Below are positions 50,761 to 59,427 of a stretch of DNA of 64,000 nt, one piece after another; the stretch's first letter is position 1; every line of letters begins with the position of its first letter. The translations under genes and the position numbers were made by a program. Origin of the DNA: Burkholderiales bacterium C2 (GTDB lineage Bacteria; Pseudomonadota; Gammaproteobacteria; Burkholderiales; Burkholderiaceae_C); contig SCOI01000005.1 of the NCBI GenBank assembly GCA_005503085.1, positions 1-64,000 of the forward strand, written 5' to 3'. The notes under the pieces were generated by a model. That model did not search any database, had not been told where the DNA came from, and saw nothing but the letters and a program-made list of their open reading frames with translations.

Positions 50761-50780
50761 TTACATTATATTTTTATGTA
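50761..50780. promoter_or_regulatory. AT-rich dyad in the BigR divergent promoter
   Basis: An imperfect inverted repeat TACAT(T)...(T)ATGTA (TACAT 50762-50766, ATGTA 50776-50780) lies within a strikingly AT-rich stretch (50755-50800) in otherwise GC-rich DNA, between the Blh-type gene and the ArsR-type gene. It is the best candidate for the BigR box and also includes the promoters. Confidence 0.55.
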
Positions 50781-50813
50781 TATTGTTGTCAATTGAAAGG
50801 AAAGGACCCTGCG

Positions 50814-51143
50814 ATGAAGAGCGAAGTCTTGAGCCTGGATGTGGATCAGCTCCGCGCTGCGGCCGGCCGCGCGGTGGTGGCGCTGAAACTGCTGGCCAAC
50901 GAGGACCGGCTGCTGCTGCTGTGCCAGCTCTCGCAGGGCGAGGCCTGTGTCAGCGATCTGGAGCTCAGCCTGGGCATACGCCAGCCGACGTTGTCGCAGC
51001 AGCTGGGCGTGCTGCGCAACGAGGGTGTGGTCGAGACCCGCCGCGAGGGCAAGAACATCTATTACCGCGTGGCCGATCCCAGCCTGCTGCAGATCCTGGC
51101 CACGCTCTACCGACTCTACTGTCCCGAAGGAGATGCCCGATGA
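50814..51143 (+). CDS. bigR: BigR/SqrR-type sulfide-sensing ArsR family repressor
   Basis: A 109-residue winged-helix repressor. The HTH is '[44 protein letters not shown]'. Cys37 and Cys103 are 66 residues apart, the same spacing as the two redox cysteines of SqrR (Cys41 and Cys107) that form a polysulfide link in the presence of sulfane sulfur and release DNA. ATG 50814 follows a good AAGGAAAGG site; a TTG further upstream is unlikely. It overlaps the transporter gene by 4 bases. Confidence 0.9.
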   Translation: MKSEVLSLDVDQLRAAAGRAVVALKLLANEDRLLLLCQLSQGEACVSDLELSLGIRQPTLSQQLGVLRNEGVVETRREGKNIYYRVADPSLLQILATLYRLYCPEGDAR

Positions 51144-51580
51144 CTCTCACGATTGCCTGGACGCAATTCACCCCCGGCGCGGCCCTGGCCGGCGGCGCGC
51201 TGATTGGCCTGGCGGCCGCCTTGCTGTTGCTGCTGAACGGGCGCATCGCCGGCATCAGCGGCATCCTCGGCGGGCTGCTGCGGCCGGCACGGCGCGACGT
51301 GGCCTGGCGCGTCGCTTTTCTGCTGGGCCTGATGGGGGCATCGTGGGTCTACGGCCTGTTCGCGCCGCTGCCGGTGCCGCGCATCGAAGCCGGCACCGGG
51401 ACCTTGATGGCGGCCGGCCTGCTGGTCGGCGTCGGCACCCGTTACGGCGCCGGCTGCACCAGCGGCCACGGCGTCTGCGGCCTGTCCAGGCTGTCGCCGC
51501 GCTCGCTGGTCGCGACCCTGGCCTTCATGGCCGCGGGCTTTGTCACCGTGTTCGTGCTGCGCCATCTGCTGGCGGGCTGA
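51140..51580 (+). CDS. YeeE/YedE family sulfur transporter, N-terminal half (PmpA-like)
   Basis: A 146-residue membrane protein with about four helices. The signature '[36 protein letters not shown]' includes the Cys of the GCTSGHG motif, which in YeeE carries thiosulfate through the membrane. It pairs with the next gene as a split YeeE (PmpA plus PmpB), as found in BigR operons. It overlaps bigR. Confidence 0.9.
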   Translation: MTLTIAWTQFTPGAALAGGALIGLAAALLLLLNGRIAGISGILGGLLRPARRDVAWRVAFLLGLMGASWVYGLFAPLPVPRIEAGTGTLMAAGLLVGVGTRYGAGCTSGHGVCGLSRLSPRSLVATLAFMAAGFVTVFVLRHLLAG

Positions 51581-51591
51581 GGAGAGTCGCG

Positions 51592-52023
51592 ATGCTGCTT
51601 ATTGTCTTGAGTGCCGCCTTGGCGGGCCTGGTGTTCGGTCTGGGCCTGATCATCTCGGGCATGGCCGATCCGGCCAAGGTGATCGCCTTTCTCGATCTGG
51701 CCGGGGCCTGGGATCCCTCGCTGGCCCTGGTGATGGCCGGGGCCATTGTGGTGGGGCTGATCGCATTCCGCCTGGCCGGCTCGCGCAGCCTGTCCTGGTT
51801 GGGCGAGGCCATGCGGCTGCCGACCGCGCGCGATATCGACCGCCGCCTGGTGCTGGGCAGCCTGGCCTTTGGCGCCGGCTGGGGACTGGCCGGCTTCTGC
51901 CCGGGCCCGGCCCTGGTGGCGCTGGGCATGGGGGAGGGCAAGGCGCTGATCTTTGTCGCGGCCATGCTGGCGGGCATGGGCTTGTTCGAAATGCTCGAGC
52001 GCATGGGCCAGCGCCGCACCTGA
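51592..52023 (+). CDS. YeeE/YedE family sulfur transporter, C-terminal half (PmpB-like)
   Basis: A 143-residue membrane protein, partner of PmpA. It has 'AGLVFGLGLIISGMADPAKVIAFLDLAGAWDPSLALVM' and the second Cys motif 'GAGWGLAGFCPGPALVALGMG'. Together the two halves make a YeeE-like sulfur (thiosulfate, sulfite or persulfide) transporter. The start follows GGAG by 9 bases and lies 11 bases after the pmpA stop. The operon ends at the terminator 2 bases on. Confidence 0.9.
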   Translation: MLLIVLSAALAGLVFGLGLIISGMADPAKVIAFLDLAGAWDPSLALVMAGAIVVGLIAFRLAGSRSLSWLGEAMRLPTARDIDRRLVLGSLAFGAGWGLAGFCPGPALVALGMGEGKALIFVAAMLAGMGLFEMLERMGQRRT

Positions 52024-52024
52024 C

Positions 52025-52055
52025 GAAAAAAAGCCACCGCCGCAGCGGTGGCTTT
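52025..52055. terminator. bidirectional terminator between pmpB and the S8 peptidase gene
   Basis: A perfect 9-bp stem AGCCACCGC (52032-52040) / GCGGTGGCT (52045-52053) with a 4-base loop. The minus strand has eight T (52032-52025), a strong signal for the S8 gene; the plus side has CTTTC only. It serves both converging transcripts. Confidence 0.85.
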
Positions 52056-52072
52056 CACGGGAGCGGCGTTGC

Positions 52073-55000
52073 TCAGGGGTTGATCAGGACCAGATCGGCC
52101 TCACGACCGGTCTTGGCCAGACCATTCAAGAGCAGCAAACCGGTCTGCGACGGCGAGGCGGCAGCGCCGGCCGGGTTGTGGTTCACCGGCAGCGTGCCGT
52201 TGAAGCCGACCGGCACGCCCAGCGAGTTGCCGATGCCGCTGGCAAAGCGCGGCGTGGCCGGCGTGTAAACCATATTGGTGATGGCGTCGGTCTGGCTGCC
52301 GGTGAAGTAGTTGTCGAAGGCGAAGACCGAGAATCTCATCTGCTGGTTCGGGTCTGTCACCCCCAGATCGCTGGCCAGCACGGTCATGATCATAGTGCCC
52401 GACATCAGATCGGCGCCGGCGTAAAAGCGTGCCACCGCCCCGCCATTGTTCGATCCGTCCGGGTTGAGCTTCTGCACCCAGACGATGGTCTGGCCGCTGC
52501 TGGCGAAGGTGCCGTTCTCGGCGTTGTAGACCACGGCGTCGAAGATGCCATCGTTGTTGGCATCGACATAGACGTTGAACTCGGCCGGATAGGCCGGGTG
52601 CGCACGCTCGCCATAGGTCGAGATGCCGAACTGCAGGCCGAGTCCGCCCACATCCACCGCCCGCACGCCGGCTGCGCGCAGATCCACGATGGCCTGGCCA
52701 CCGCCATAGGCCGGCTGCTGGCCGCTGATCTGCGGGCTGCTGCCGGTCAGCGAGAAGATCTCCAGCGGGCCGGAGACCGCGCCGCCGACATTGCTGATCG
52801 GCAGATTGCCTGCGGCCGCACCGCCCAGCGCCAGATTGGTCGCGGCGACCACATTGGCGCTCTTGCGCGGCAGCACATGCCAGGGCACGCTGGCCCCGTC
52901 GGTGCCGTCGGCCACGGTGATGTAGCCGTCGAACTCGACGCCCTGCAGCAGCGCGCCGTTGCCCTGGTTGGCGGCCGAACCGAGGTTCCATGCAGGCAGC
53001 TTGGAGGCATCCAGCACCAGGCTCAGCGTGAAGGCCGCCGTGCCATTGGCCGGCACCGCGATCGAGGCCGGCGCATTCAGCACCACCGCGCCGCTGGCCG
53101 CATCGTCGGCATAGCGGAAGCTGCGGGTGATGGTGTAGGTGCGCGGCGTGGCGCTGTAGTTGCGCACCGCGACCTTCTTGCTCAAGGTCGTCACGCCGGT
53201 GGCGCGCGGGCTGCCAAAGGACAGGGCCGGGCTGTAGCTGTTGCTGGCGTCCCAGAGGCCGGTGGTCAGCGCGGCCGAGGCATTGACGCGCAGCTCACCG
53301 GCGCCGATGCGCGAGATCGGTGCGAGCACGCCGGGCTGGGTGGCCGGGTTGGTATAGACCGTCTGGTTGGCCGCATTCATCAGCCGCGCCTTGATCTCGG
53401 GTGGCGCCGCATTCGGGAACTTCTGCAGCAGCAGGGCGGCCGCGCCGGCAACCACCGGCGCTGCGCCCGAGGTGCCACCGAAGCTTTCGGTGCCGTTGCC
53501 GCTGCCGTTGACCGCCGAGACCGAGGCGCCGGGCGCGCCGATCTCGGGCTTGATCGCGGCAAAGTTGTAGGACGGGCCGCGCGAGGAGGTCGCGGTCATG
53601 CTGCCGGCCAGCGGGATGCTGTTGGCAGGGCTGACGCTGACCTGTGCCGTGTCGGTCGGCACCGACTTCAGCACATTGCCGATGGCCTGGGTGACGACCA
53701 GGCTGGGCACCATCGGTGCACCGCCACCGAAGCTGAAGGTGGGCGCGTCGCCGGCCGCATTGTTGGCGATCACCACACCGATCGCGCCGCGGTTCGCCGC
53801 GTTCGCCACCTTGATGCTGATCGAGCAGACGCCGCGATCAATCAGGGCCACGGTGCCGGTGAAATCGATGGTCGTCGCCATCTCGCAGGCCAGCGCGTTG
53901 GCCGAGCCGTTCGGGCCGGCACGCCGCAGCGTGCCGCCGAAACCGGCGCCTATCGGTGCCCAGTCCAGCGTTGCGGTGTTCGAGTAGACGCCGGCAATGC
54001 CGGCCGGCGCGGTCACGACCAGCGGGATGGCACCGGCATTGGCCATGCTGGTCTGCGCCACGCTGATGGCCTCGGGCGCGTTCGACGGCGAGCCGACGAT
54101 GAAGGGGCGGTCCGCCGAGTTGCCGGCCGAGATCGCGGCGACGATGCCGAAGCGCACGGCATTGCTGATCGCCTCGGTCGAGGGGTTCTCGCGCTGGCCG
54201 TAGCTGGCGCCCAGCGAGAGGTTGAGGATGTCGGCGGCGTCGGAGAAGTCCAGATCGCCGTTCGGGTCCATCGCCCATTCGATGCCCTGCAGAATCGCCA
54301 GGCCGTTGCAGCTGGTGGAGACGCTGCTGCAGACCTTGACCGCATACAGCGAGGCGCCGGGCGCCATGCCCTTGTGCAGGCCATCCAGGCTGGCGCCGGC
54401 GGCGATATCGGCCACATGGGTGCCGTGGCCGGAGCCGACGCCGGCGTCGATCGGGTTCGGATCGGCGAGCTGCGGGCCATTGGGCCAGGTCTCGCCGACA
54501 AAGTCATAGCCGCCGATCACCTTGGCGCTGGGGAACAGGGCGGCCGGCGCCATGCCGGCGGCGGCGGCGGCCGCGGCATTGAAGTCCGAGATCAGGCCCG
54601 AGCCACCGAGATTGCGGTGGGTGTAGTCGATGCCGGAGTCCAGCACCGCGATCTTGACGCCCTGGCCGCTCAGGCCCAGGTCCTGCAGCACCTTGGCGCC
54701 GACATAGGGCACGGTGCTGCTCAGGGCTTTCTGGTGATCGACCACCGGACGCAGCGCCGAGACGCCGGGCAGGCGCGCGATCTGCGGCAGCTTGGCGGCG
54801 TCGGCCGAGATCACCACGGCGTTGTAGGCTTTGCCCAGGCGGCCCAGTTCCTTGCCGCCCAGGGCCTGGATTTGGCCCATCAAGGCGTCCTGCTTGCTTT
54901 TCAGGCTGGCCATATAGGCCTGGCGTTGCGCCAGCGTCATGCCGCCGCCGGTCTTCTTCGCATTCATCGCCAGCGCCTGGGCCAGCGGCGCATCGGTCAG

Positions 55001-55186
55001 GCGCACGGCCACCTGCACGGTGCCGGTCTGCTGGCGCAGCAGGGAGTTGCGCTGCTGGGTTTGCGGGCTGGGCAGCGCGAGCGCTGCCGCCATGTTGGGC
55101 AAGGGGGTCTGGGCGACGGCAGCGCCCAAGGCTGCCATCGCGGCGGCGCTCAGCAGGGCGTGTCTTGCGGTACGGGAACTGAACAT
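52073..55186 (-). CDS. secreted S8 family subtilisin-like serine peptidase
   Basis: A 1037-residue exported protease. In order: signal peptide (cleavage near AVA-Q at residue 26), inhibitor I9-type propeptide (about 45-145), and catalytic domain with Asp in VLDSGIDYTH (about 180), His in GHGTHVADIAAG (about 245) and Ser in GTSGAAPVVAGA (about 575). A PA (protease-associated) insert ('GTVALIDRGVCSISIKVANAANRGAIGVVIAN') lies near 435-465. A long C-terminal beta-rich part (about 620-1037) resembles fibronectin-like and pre-peptidase folds. It follows the PEP-CTERM gene by 31 bases and has a GGAG ribosome site. Confidence 0.9.
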   Translation of the reverse strand: MFSSRTARHALLSAAAMAALGAAVAQTPLPNMAAALALPSPQTQQRNSLLRQQTGTVQVAVRLTDAPLAQALAMNAKKTGGGMTLAQRQAYMASLKSKQDALMGQIQALGGKELGRLGKAYNAVVISADAAKLPQIARLPGVSALRPVVDHQKALSSTVPYVGAKVLQDLGLSGQGVKIAVLDSGIDYTHRNLGGSGLISDFNAAAAAAAGMAPAALFPSAKVIGGYDFVGETWPNGPQLADPNPIDAGVGSGHGTHVADIAAGASLDGLHKGMAPGASLYAVKVCSSVSTSCNGLAILQGIEWAMDPNGDLDFSDAADILNLSLGASYGQRENPSTEAISNAVRFGIVAAISAGNSADRPFIVGSPSNAPEAISVAQTSMANAGAIPLVVTAPAGIAGVYSNTATLDWAPIGAGFGGTLRRAGPNGSANALACEMATTIDFTGTVALIDRGVCSISIKVANAANRGAIGVVIANNAAGDAPTFSFGGGAPMVPSLVVTQAIGNVLKSVPTDTAQVSVSPANSIPLAGSMTATSSRGPSYNFAAIKPEIGAPGASVSAVNGSGNGTESFGGTSGAAPVVAGAAALLLQKFPNAAPPEIKARLMNAANQTVYTNPATQPGVLAPISRIGAGELRVNASAALTTGLWDASNSYSPALSFGSPRATGVTTLSKKVAVRNYSATPRTYTITRSFRYADDAASGAVVLNAPASIAVPANGTAAFTLSLVLDASKLPAWNLGSAANQGNGALLQGVEFDGYITVADGTDGASVPWHVLPRKSANVVAATNLALGGAAAGNLPISNVGGAVSGPLEIFSLTGSSPQISGQQPAYGGGQAIVDLRAAGVRAVDVGGLGLQFGISTYGERAHPAYPAEFNVYVDANNDGIFDAVVYNAENGTFASSGQTIVWVQKLNPDGSNNGGAVARFYAGADLMSGTMIMTVLASDLGVTDPNQQMRFSVFAFDNYFTGSQTDAITNMVYTPATPRFASGIGNSLGVPVGFNGTLPVNHNPAGAAASPSQTGLLLLNGLAKTGREADLVLINP

Positions 55187-55217
55187 GGAGTTCTCCTTGT
55201 TGCAGAAGCGGGTGGCG

Positions 55218-55940
55218 TCAGGCGGCGGCGATCGAGGGCGTGCGCGGGGCGCGCCGGCGCGAGGAGGCCCACAGCCCCAGGCCGGCGGCCAGCACCAGGC
55301 CTATCGTGCCGGGCTCGGGCAGCTCGGCATTGGTGGCGCCGGTCAGCTCGATGAAGTAGCTCAGTGGCGACTCGCTGCCGCTGTCAAAGCCGGTCCAACC
55401 CGCCAGCGCGCCGGCACCGGCATCGCCGCCCAGCACATCGTTGAAGCCACCGGCCAGGAAGGAGGGGCTGCCGTTGGCGCCATCGGCGACGAAGCCACCG
55501 ATGGCGACGGCCAGGTAGTAGATGCCGTCGCTGATTGGTGAGCTGGCATCGCCGCTGGGCAGCAGCGAGGTCAGGCCGGAGAGATCGGGCATGTCATCGT
55601 TCATGTAGACGCCCAGGCCTGCGGCGTCGAAGAGGTAGAGCGCGGTGTCGAAGCCGGTGTCCTGGGTCTTGGCCGAGAAGCTGGCAGCATCGCTGATGCG
55701 GATCTTGTAGAGATCGACCTGGTGGCGCGGGCCGCCGCCGACCGGCACGCTGGCGGTCAGCGCGCCGCCGATACCGCTCAGCGTGTTGAAGCCGCTGTCA
55801 TACGTGGTCTGGGCCGTGCCCAGCAGGTCGCCGGCGCCCGGGGCGGTCTCATTCCAGACGAAACCAGCCATTGCGCCGGTAGGCAGGCTGAGGGCGGCGG
55901 CTGCGGCGAGCAGCGCGGCGATCTTCTTGATGGGTTTCAT
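55218..55940 (-). CDS. PEP-CTERM sorting domain protein
   Basis: A 240-residue exported protein. A signal peptide (MKPIKKIAALLAAAAALSLPTGAMA) is followed by a Gly/Ser/Ala/Asp-rich passenger resembling a pre-peptidase or beta-sandwich domain ('DTALYLFDAAGLGVYMNDDMPDLSG'). It ends in a PEP-CTERM tail: LPEPGTIGLVLAAGLGLW then SSRRR, recognised by exosortase for anchoring or release at the surface. The start is chosen at the signal peptide ATG. It precedes the S8 peptidase in the same direction. The genome must encode an exosortase elsewhere. Confidence 0.85.
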   Translation of the reverse strand: MKPIKKIAALLAAAAALSLPTGAMAGFVWNETAPGAGDLLGTAQTTYDSGFNTLSGIGGALTASVPVGGGPRHQVDLYKIRISDAASFSAKTQDTGFDTALYLFDAAGLGVYMNDDMPDLSGLTSLLPSGDASSPISDGIYYLAVAIGGFVADGANGSPSFLAGGFNDVLGGDAGAGALAGWTGFDSGSESPLSYFIELTGATNAELPEPGTIGLVLAAGLGLWASSRRRAPRTPSIAAA

Positions 55941-56410
55941 GAGGCAAGCTCCTGTGAGGGCGCGAATCCGTGAAGGACAAATGGCAATGTGTGTGGCACC
56001 GTGACCAAGCGTTCGCCGGTTCTGATCGGTCCCCGTACTGCCCATGCGGACCTTGTCGTCGGAACTTGCGCTGCCTGCCCTGCTGCGGCCCGAGAGCCGC
56101 AGCTCACCATGCCGCGAGGCCCGACGATAAGCCGCGCACCGCGCTTCGCACATCGCCGGGCTCCCCCACATTCATGGGGGTGGGGTCAGGGCTTGTCAGT
56201 GCGCGCAATAGGGCCCGGGCGTGACTTTCTTCACAGTGAAAACAGGCCGATAAATCGAGGTTTTGACCGCCGCCGGACCGGGTCTGCTCCTAGGGAATGT
56301 CCCAGGTCGGTTGTGCGGCCCTGGCAACGCGGCGGCGGCTGCGCCGCGTTAATGCGCTCTTAAACCCAGGCCCTCTAAGCTGGCCGGCTATCCAGACGAG
56401 GGGACGGGCG
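55941..56410. other. non-coding region between PEP-CTERM and esterase genes
   Basis: This region of 470 bases is divergent between two genes and should contain both promoters. I find no credible gene. A dyad CCCCCA-N6-TGGGGG at 56163-56180, extended on one side by TGGGG, is the only clear symmetry and may be an operator. Nothing else stands out. Confidence 0.5.
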
Positions 56411-57634
56411 ATGAGGGGACGAAGACAGTGGCTGGCGGCCGCGCTGCTGGCGGCCATGGCGGCGGCGCCGGCCTTTGGCGACGCGGCGATGAGCTGGGTC
56501 GGCCGCCATGCCCAGGCGATGCCGGCGGCCACGGCGGCCGAGATCAGTGATGCGCAGCTGCAGGCTTTCGGCGCGGCCGTCGGACAGGCGCGGGTGGTGG
56601 CGCTGGGTGAGCAGACCCATGGCGGGCGCGAGGAGTTCGAGCTGCGACTGCGCCTGCTGCGCTATCTGCATGAGCACCAGGGCTTCGAGGTGCTGCTGCT
56701 GGAGAGCGGGGTGTTCGATATCGCGCTGCTGCAAGAGGCCATGCAGCGCGGCGAGAAGCTCGAGGCGCTGGCGCCCGGCAAGGTGTTCTATATGTACTCG
56801 AAGAGCGATGCCGGCCGTGGCCTGCTGCGCTATCTGGACGAGCGCCAGGCCGGGCCACGCCCGCTGCTGCTGTCGGGCATAGACAGCCAGCTCAGCGGCG
56901 AGCTGAGCCAGCGCGAGCTGCTGCCGCGGCTGAAGGCGCGTCTGGGAGGTGCCGAGCCCGACTGGCCGCTGTTCGAGCGTCTGGCGGCCGTGCTGTTCAC
57001 GCTCGAGCGGCGCGCGCCGCCGGCCGCCGAGCAGCAGCGTTTCGACGCGCTGGCCGAGCGGCTGCGCGGCCGGCTCTGCGCCGGCAAGCGCGGTGGCGAG
57101 GACGGCCTGCTGTGCCGCAGCCTGGCCAGCCTGCAGGCCCAGGCCGCGACCCTGTGGCGTGGCGATTACCAGCGCGACCATGCGATGGCCGACAACGTGC
57201 TGTGGCAGCTGCAGCAGCTCTACCCGGGCAAGAAGGCGGTGATCTGGGGCCACATCATCCATCTGGGCCGGGGCGTCAAGCTGGATGCCCAGCACCGCTT
57301 TGCCGGCGACATCCTCGGCGAGAAGCTGGGCCGCGACTACTACGTGCTGAACACGACGGCGCTGCAGGGGTCCTTCCTCGAATTCGCTTCGGGCCAGGTC
57401 CAGCCGGTGCCGCCGGCCTATCCGCGCAGCCTGGAGGCGGCGCTGGCGCAGAACCCGGCCGAGTTCATCTTCCTGGACGCGCCGCGACCGATGCGCGCCG
57501 ATCTTGCCGGTCTGCCCTCGCGCTCCATGGAGTTCGGCTACGGCCTGCCCACCGGCGGCGGCGCGGGCCTGGGTCGGCACTGGGACGGCGTGTTCTATAT
57601 TCGCGAGCTGCGCCCGGTGACGATGGAGCGCTGA
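56411..57634 (+). CDS. erythromycin esterase-like protein (exported)
   Basis: A 407-residue protein with an N-terminal signal peptide (cleavage after AFG near 23) and the erythromycin esterase fold. Motifs are 'VVALGEQTHGGREEFELRLRLLRYL' (catalytic His/Glu region, about 65), 'FEVLLLESG', 'GDYQRDHAMADNVLWQLQQL' and 'VIWGHIIHLGRGVKLD'. In resistance enzymes (EreA/EreB) this fold opens the macrolide lactone; many chromosomal relatives have other or unknown substrates. Resistance should not be assumed. ATG 56411 follows GAGGGGACGGG. Confidence 0.8.
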   Translation: MRGRRQWLAAALLAAMAAAPAFGDAAMSWVGRHAQAMPAATAAEISDAQLQAFGAAVGQARVVALGEQTHGGREEFELRLRLLRYLHEHQGFEVLLLESGVFDIALLQEAMQRGEKLEALAPGKVFYMYSKSDAGRGLLRYLDERQAGPRPLLLSGIDSQLSGELSQRELLPRLKARLGGAEPDWPLFERLAAVLFTLERRAPPAAEQQRFDALAERLRGRLCAGKRGGEDGLLCRSLASLQAQAATLWRGDYQRDHAMADNVLWQLQQLYPGKKAVIWGHIIHLGRGVKLDAQHRFAGDILGEKLGRDYYVLNTTALQGSFLEFASGQVQPVPPAYPRSLEAALAQNPAEFIFLDAPRPMRADLAGLPSRSMEFGYGLPTGGGAGLGRHWDGVFYIRELRPVTMER

Positions 57635-57651
57635 GACGGCCGACCGCCGGT

Positions 57652-58206
57652 TCAGGCCACGAGCAGCTTGTGCACCAGCTCCGGCGTGGTCGCGGCCTCG
57701 TACTTCTTCATCAGCCGGGCGCGGTAGACATCGACGGTGCGCGGGCTGATGCCCAGGCGTCGACCGATCAGCTTGCTGGTCAGGCCCTCGATCAGCAGCG
57801 CCGCGATCTCGCGTTCGCGGGCGGTCAGATCGGCCTTGATCTGGCGGTGCGCCGACAGGTCCTCGAAGCTCCAGATGCCCTTGGCATGCGGGTCCTTGGG
57901 GTCCAGCGCGCGGCCCGAGACATGGCACCAGAACAGCTGGCCGCCCTCGGGGCCGGCGACCCGGCGCATCACCCGGTCGTCGGCATAGAAGCCGGTGGCG
58001 TCCAGGCTGGCGACGATGCGCGCGCCGGTGCGCTCGAATTCGGCCGGGCTGGGGTAGAGCAGCTCGAAGCTGTGGCCGACGAGCTGCTCGCGCTGCGCAC
58101 CGAAGATCGCGAGCACGCGGTGGTTGCAGTCCAGGATCTGGCGGCGCTCCGACAGGATCAGGCCGATAGGCGCCATCTCGAAGGCGGTGCGATAGTCCAC
58201 GCTCAT
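57652..58206 (-). CDS. PAS-LuxR (FixJ-type HTH) transcriptional regulator
   Basis: A 184-residue cytoplasmic regulator. Residues 5-115 are a PAS domain ('FEMAPIGLILSERRQILDCNHRVLAIFG', 'FELLYPSPAEFERTGARI') and 125-184 a LuxR-type HTH ('LTAREREIAALLIEGLTSKLIGRRLGISPRTVDVYRARLMKKY'). Such PAS-LuxR proteins regulate carbon metabolism genes in Burkholderiales. It overlaps the thioesterase gene by 4 bases and is divergent from scoAB, whose promoter has paired TACGTA motifs, so it is the likely regulator. Confidence 0.85.
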   Translation of the reverse strand: MSVDYRTAFEMAPIGLILSERRQILDCNHRVLAIFGAQREQLVGHSFELLYPSPAEFERTGARIVASLDATGFYADDRVMRRVAGPEGGQLFWCHVSGRALDPKDPHAKGIWSFEDLSAHRQIKADLTAREREIAALLIEGLTSKLIGRRLGISPRTVDVYRARLMKKYEAATTPELVHKLLVA

Positions 58207-58613
58207 CCGAGCAGCGCGTAGGTGGTGGTGGCCTGCACGGCGAGGCGGCCGTCGGGGTTGGCGATGTCTATCGTGCCGAAGGCCAGGCTCTTGCCGCTGC
58301 GCAGCACCTTGGCGCTGATCAGGCAATGGTCCGCCGAGATCGGGCGCAGAAAGCTGGTGTTCAGCTGCACCGTGGTCATGGGCCTGAACTCGCCGAGCTC
58401 GGCCATCATCGCCAGCACCATCGCGGTATCGGCCGCCGCCATCGCGGCCTGGCCGCACATCACGCCGCCCACATGCACATACTCGCGCTTGACCGGCATC
58501 AGCAGGCGCACCGCGCCCGGCGCGGCCTCCTGCACCTGCAGCTCCATGGCGCTGATCCAGGGGGCGAAAATCGTGGGAATGGCGGCTTGCAGATCGCTGG
58601 CGCTGAGCTTCAT
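58203..58613 (-). CDS. PaaI family hotdog-fold thioesterase
   Basis: A 136-residue hotdog protein of the PaaI/YigI type: 'VREYVHVGGVMCGQAAMAAADTAMVLAM'-like core (KREYVHVGGVMCG), 'MTTVQLNTSFLRPI' and 'GTIDIANPDGRLAVQATTTYAL'. The usual catalytic Asp/Asn of the HPxG/HGG motif is represented by His-Val-Gly-Gly with Asp later (AAADT). It likely hydrolyses an acyl-CoA thioester. It is the first gene of a two-gene operon with the PAS-LuxR regulator, and divergent from scoAB, suggesting a shared role in acyl-CoA metabolism. Confidence 0.8.
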   Translation of the reverse strand: MKLSASDLQAAIPTIFAPWISAMELQVQEAAPGAVRLLMPVKREYVHVGGVMCGQAAMAAADTAMVLAMMAELGEFRPMTTVQLNTSFLRPISADHCLISAKVLRSGKSLAFGTIDIANPDGRLAVQATTTYALLG

Positions 58614-58644
58614 ACGGGATGTCTCTCGGTGGTTTAGGCGATTC

Positions 58645-58661
58645 TACGTACCGCCTACGTA
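58645..58661. promoter_or_regulatory. paired TACGTA motifs in the scoAB / thioesterase promoter
   Basis: TACGTA at 58645-58650 and again at 58656-58661 are separated by 5 bases, so their centres are 11 bases apart (one helical turn). They lie in the 104-base divergent region, 57 bases before the scoA start. This looks like an activator site for a LuxR-type dimer or tetramer; the PAS-LuxR regulator next door is the obvious candidate. Confidence 0.6.
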
Positions 58662-58717
58662 TTGCATTAAGTAGTACGCTGAGCGCCGTTCGACAGCTAC
58701 ACACGGAGACAAATCCG

Positions 58718-59425
58718 ATGAACAAACTCTACCCAAGCGCCGCCCAGGCGCTGCAGGGCATCGTCGCCGACGGCCAGTTGCTGGCGGTCGGCGGCTTCGG
58801 CCTGTGCGGCATTCCCGAGGCCCTGATCGCGGCGCTGCGCGACAGCGCGGTCAAGAATCTGACCGTGATTTCCAACAACGCCGGCGTCGATGGCTTCGGC
58901 CTTGGCCAACTGCTCGAGACGCGCCAGATCAAGAAGATGATCTCCAGCTATGTCGGCGAGAACAAGGAGTTCGAGCGCCAGTACCTGGCGGGCGAGCTGG
59001 AGCTGGAGTTCACGCCACAAGGCACGCTGGCCGAGAAGCTGCGCGCCGGCGGTGCCGGCATCCCGGCCTTCTTCACCCGCACCGGCGTCGGCACCATCGT
59101 CGCCGAGGGCAAGGAGCTGCGCGAGTTCGACGGCCAGACCTATGTGATGGAGCATGCGCTGAACCCCGATGTGTCCCTGGTCAAGGCCTACAAGGCCGAC
59201 AAGAGCGGCAATCTGGTGTTCCGCCGCACCGCGCGCAACTTCAACCCGGCCGCTGCGATGGCCGGCAAGATCACCGTGGTCGAGGTCGAGCAGCTGGTCG
59301 AGACCGGCGCGATCGATCCGGACGAGGTGCATCTGCCGGGCATTTATGTGCACCGCATCGTCGTCAACGCCAACCCCGAGAAGCGCATCGAGAAGCGCAC
59401 TCTGTCCGAGAAGAAGGGAGCCTGA
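58718..59425 (+). CDS. scoA: succinyl-CoA:3-ketoacid CoA-transferase subunit A
   Basis: A 235-residue alpha subunit of a class I CoA transferase that moves CoA from succinyl-CoA to acetoacetate. Motifs are '[21 protein letters not shown]' (glycine-rich CoA site), '[18 protein letters not shown]', '[20 protein letters not shown]' and '[15 protein letters not shown]'. It works with the next gene in ketone body and polyhydroxybutyrate use. The start follows GGAG; 2 bases separate it from scoB. Confidence 0.95.
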   Translation: MNKLYPSAAQALQGIVADGQLLAVGGFGLCGIPEALIAALRDSAVKNLTVISNNAGVDGFGLGQLLETRQIKKMISSYVGENKEFERQYLAGELELEFTPQGTLAEKLRAGGAGIPAFFTRTGVGTIVAEGKELREFDGQTYVMEHALNPDVSLVKAYKADKSGNLVFRRTARNFNPAAAMAGKITVVEVEQLVETGAIDPDEVHLPGIYVHRIVVNANPEKRIEKRTLSEKKGA

Positions 59426-59427
59426 TC

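Noticed and set aside
51953-55354. A 1133-codon plus-strand open frame opposite the S8 peptidase gene, longer than the gene itself
   Set aside because: It is Arg/His/Ala/Gly-rich with no domain or signal sequence, while the minus strand has the full catalytic triad, signal peptide and PA domain. Long antisense frames are expected at this GC content.
56411-57634. Calling this gene a macrolide resistance determinant
   Set aside because: The fold matches erythromycin esterase, but the gene is chromosomal, carries a signal peptide and has no mobile element nearby; chromosomal members commonly have other functions.
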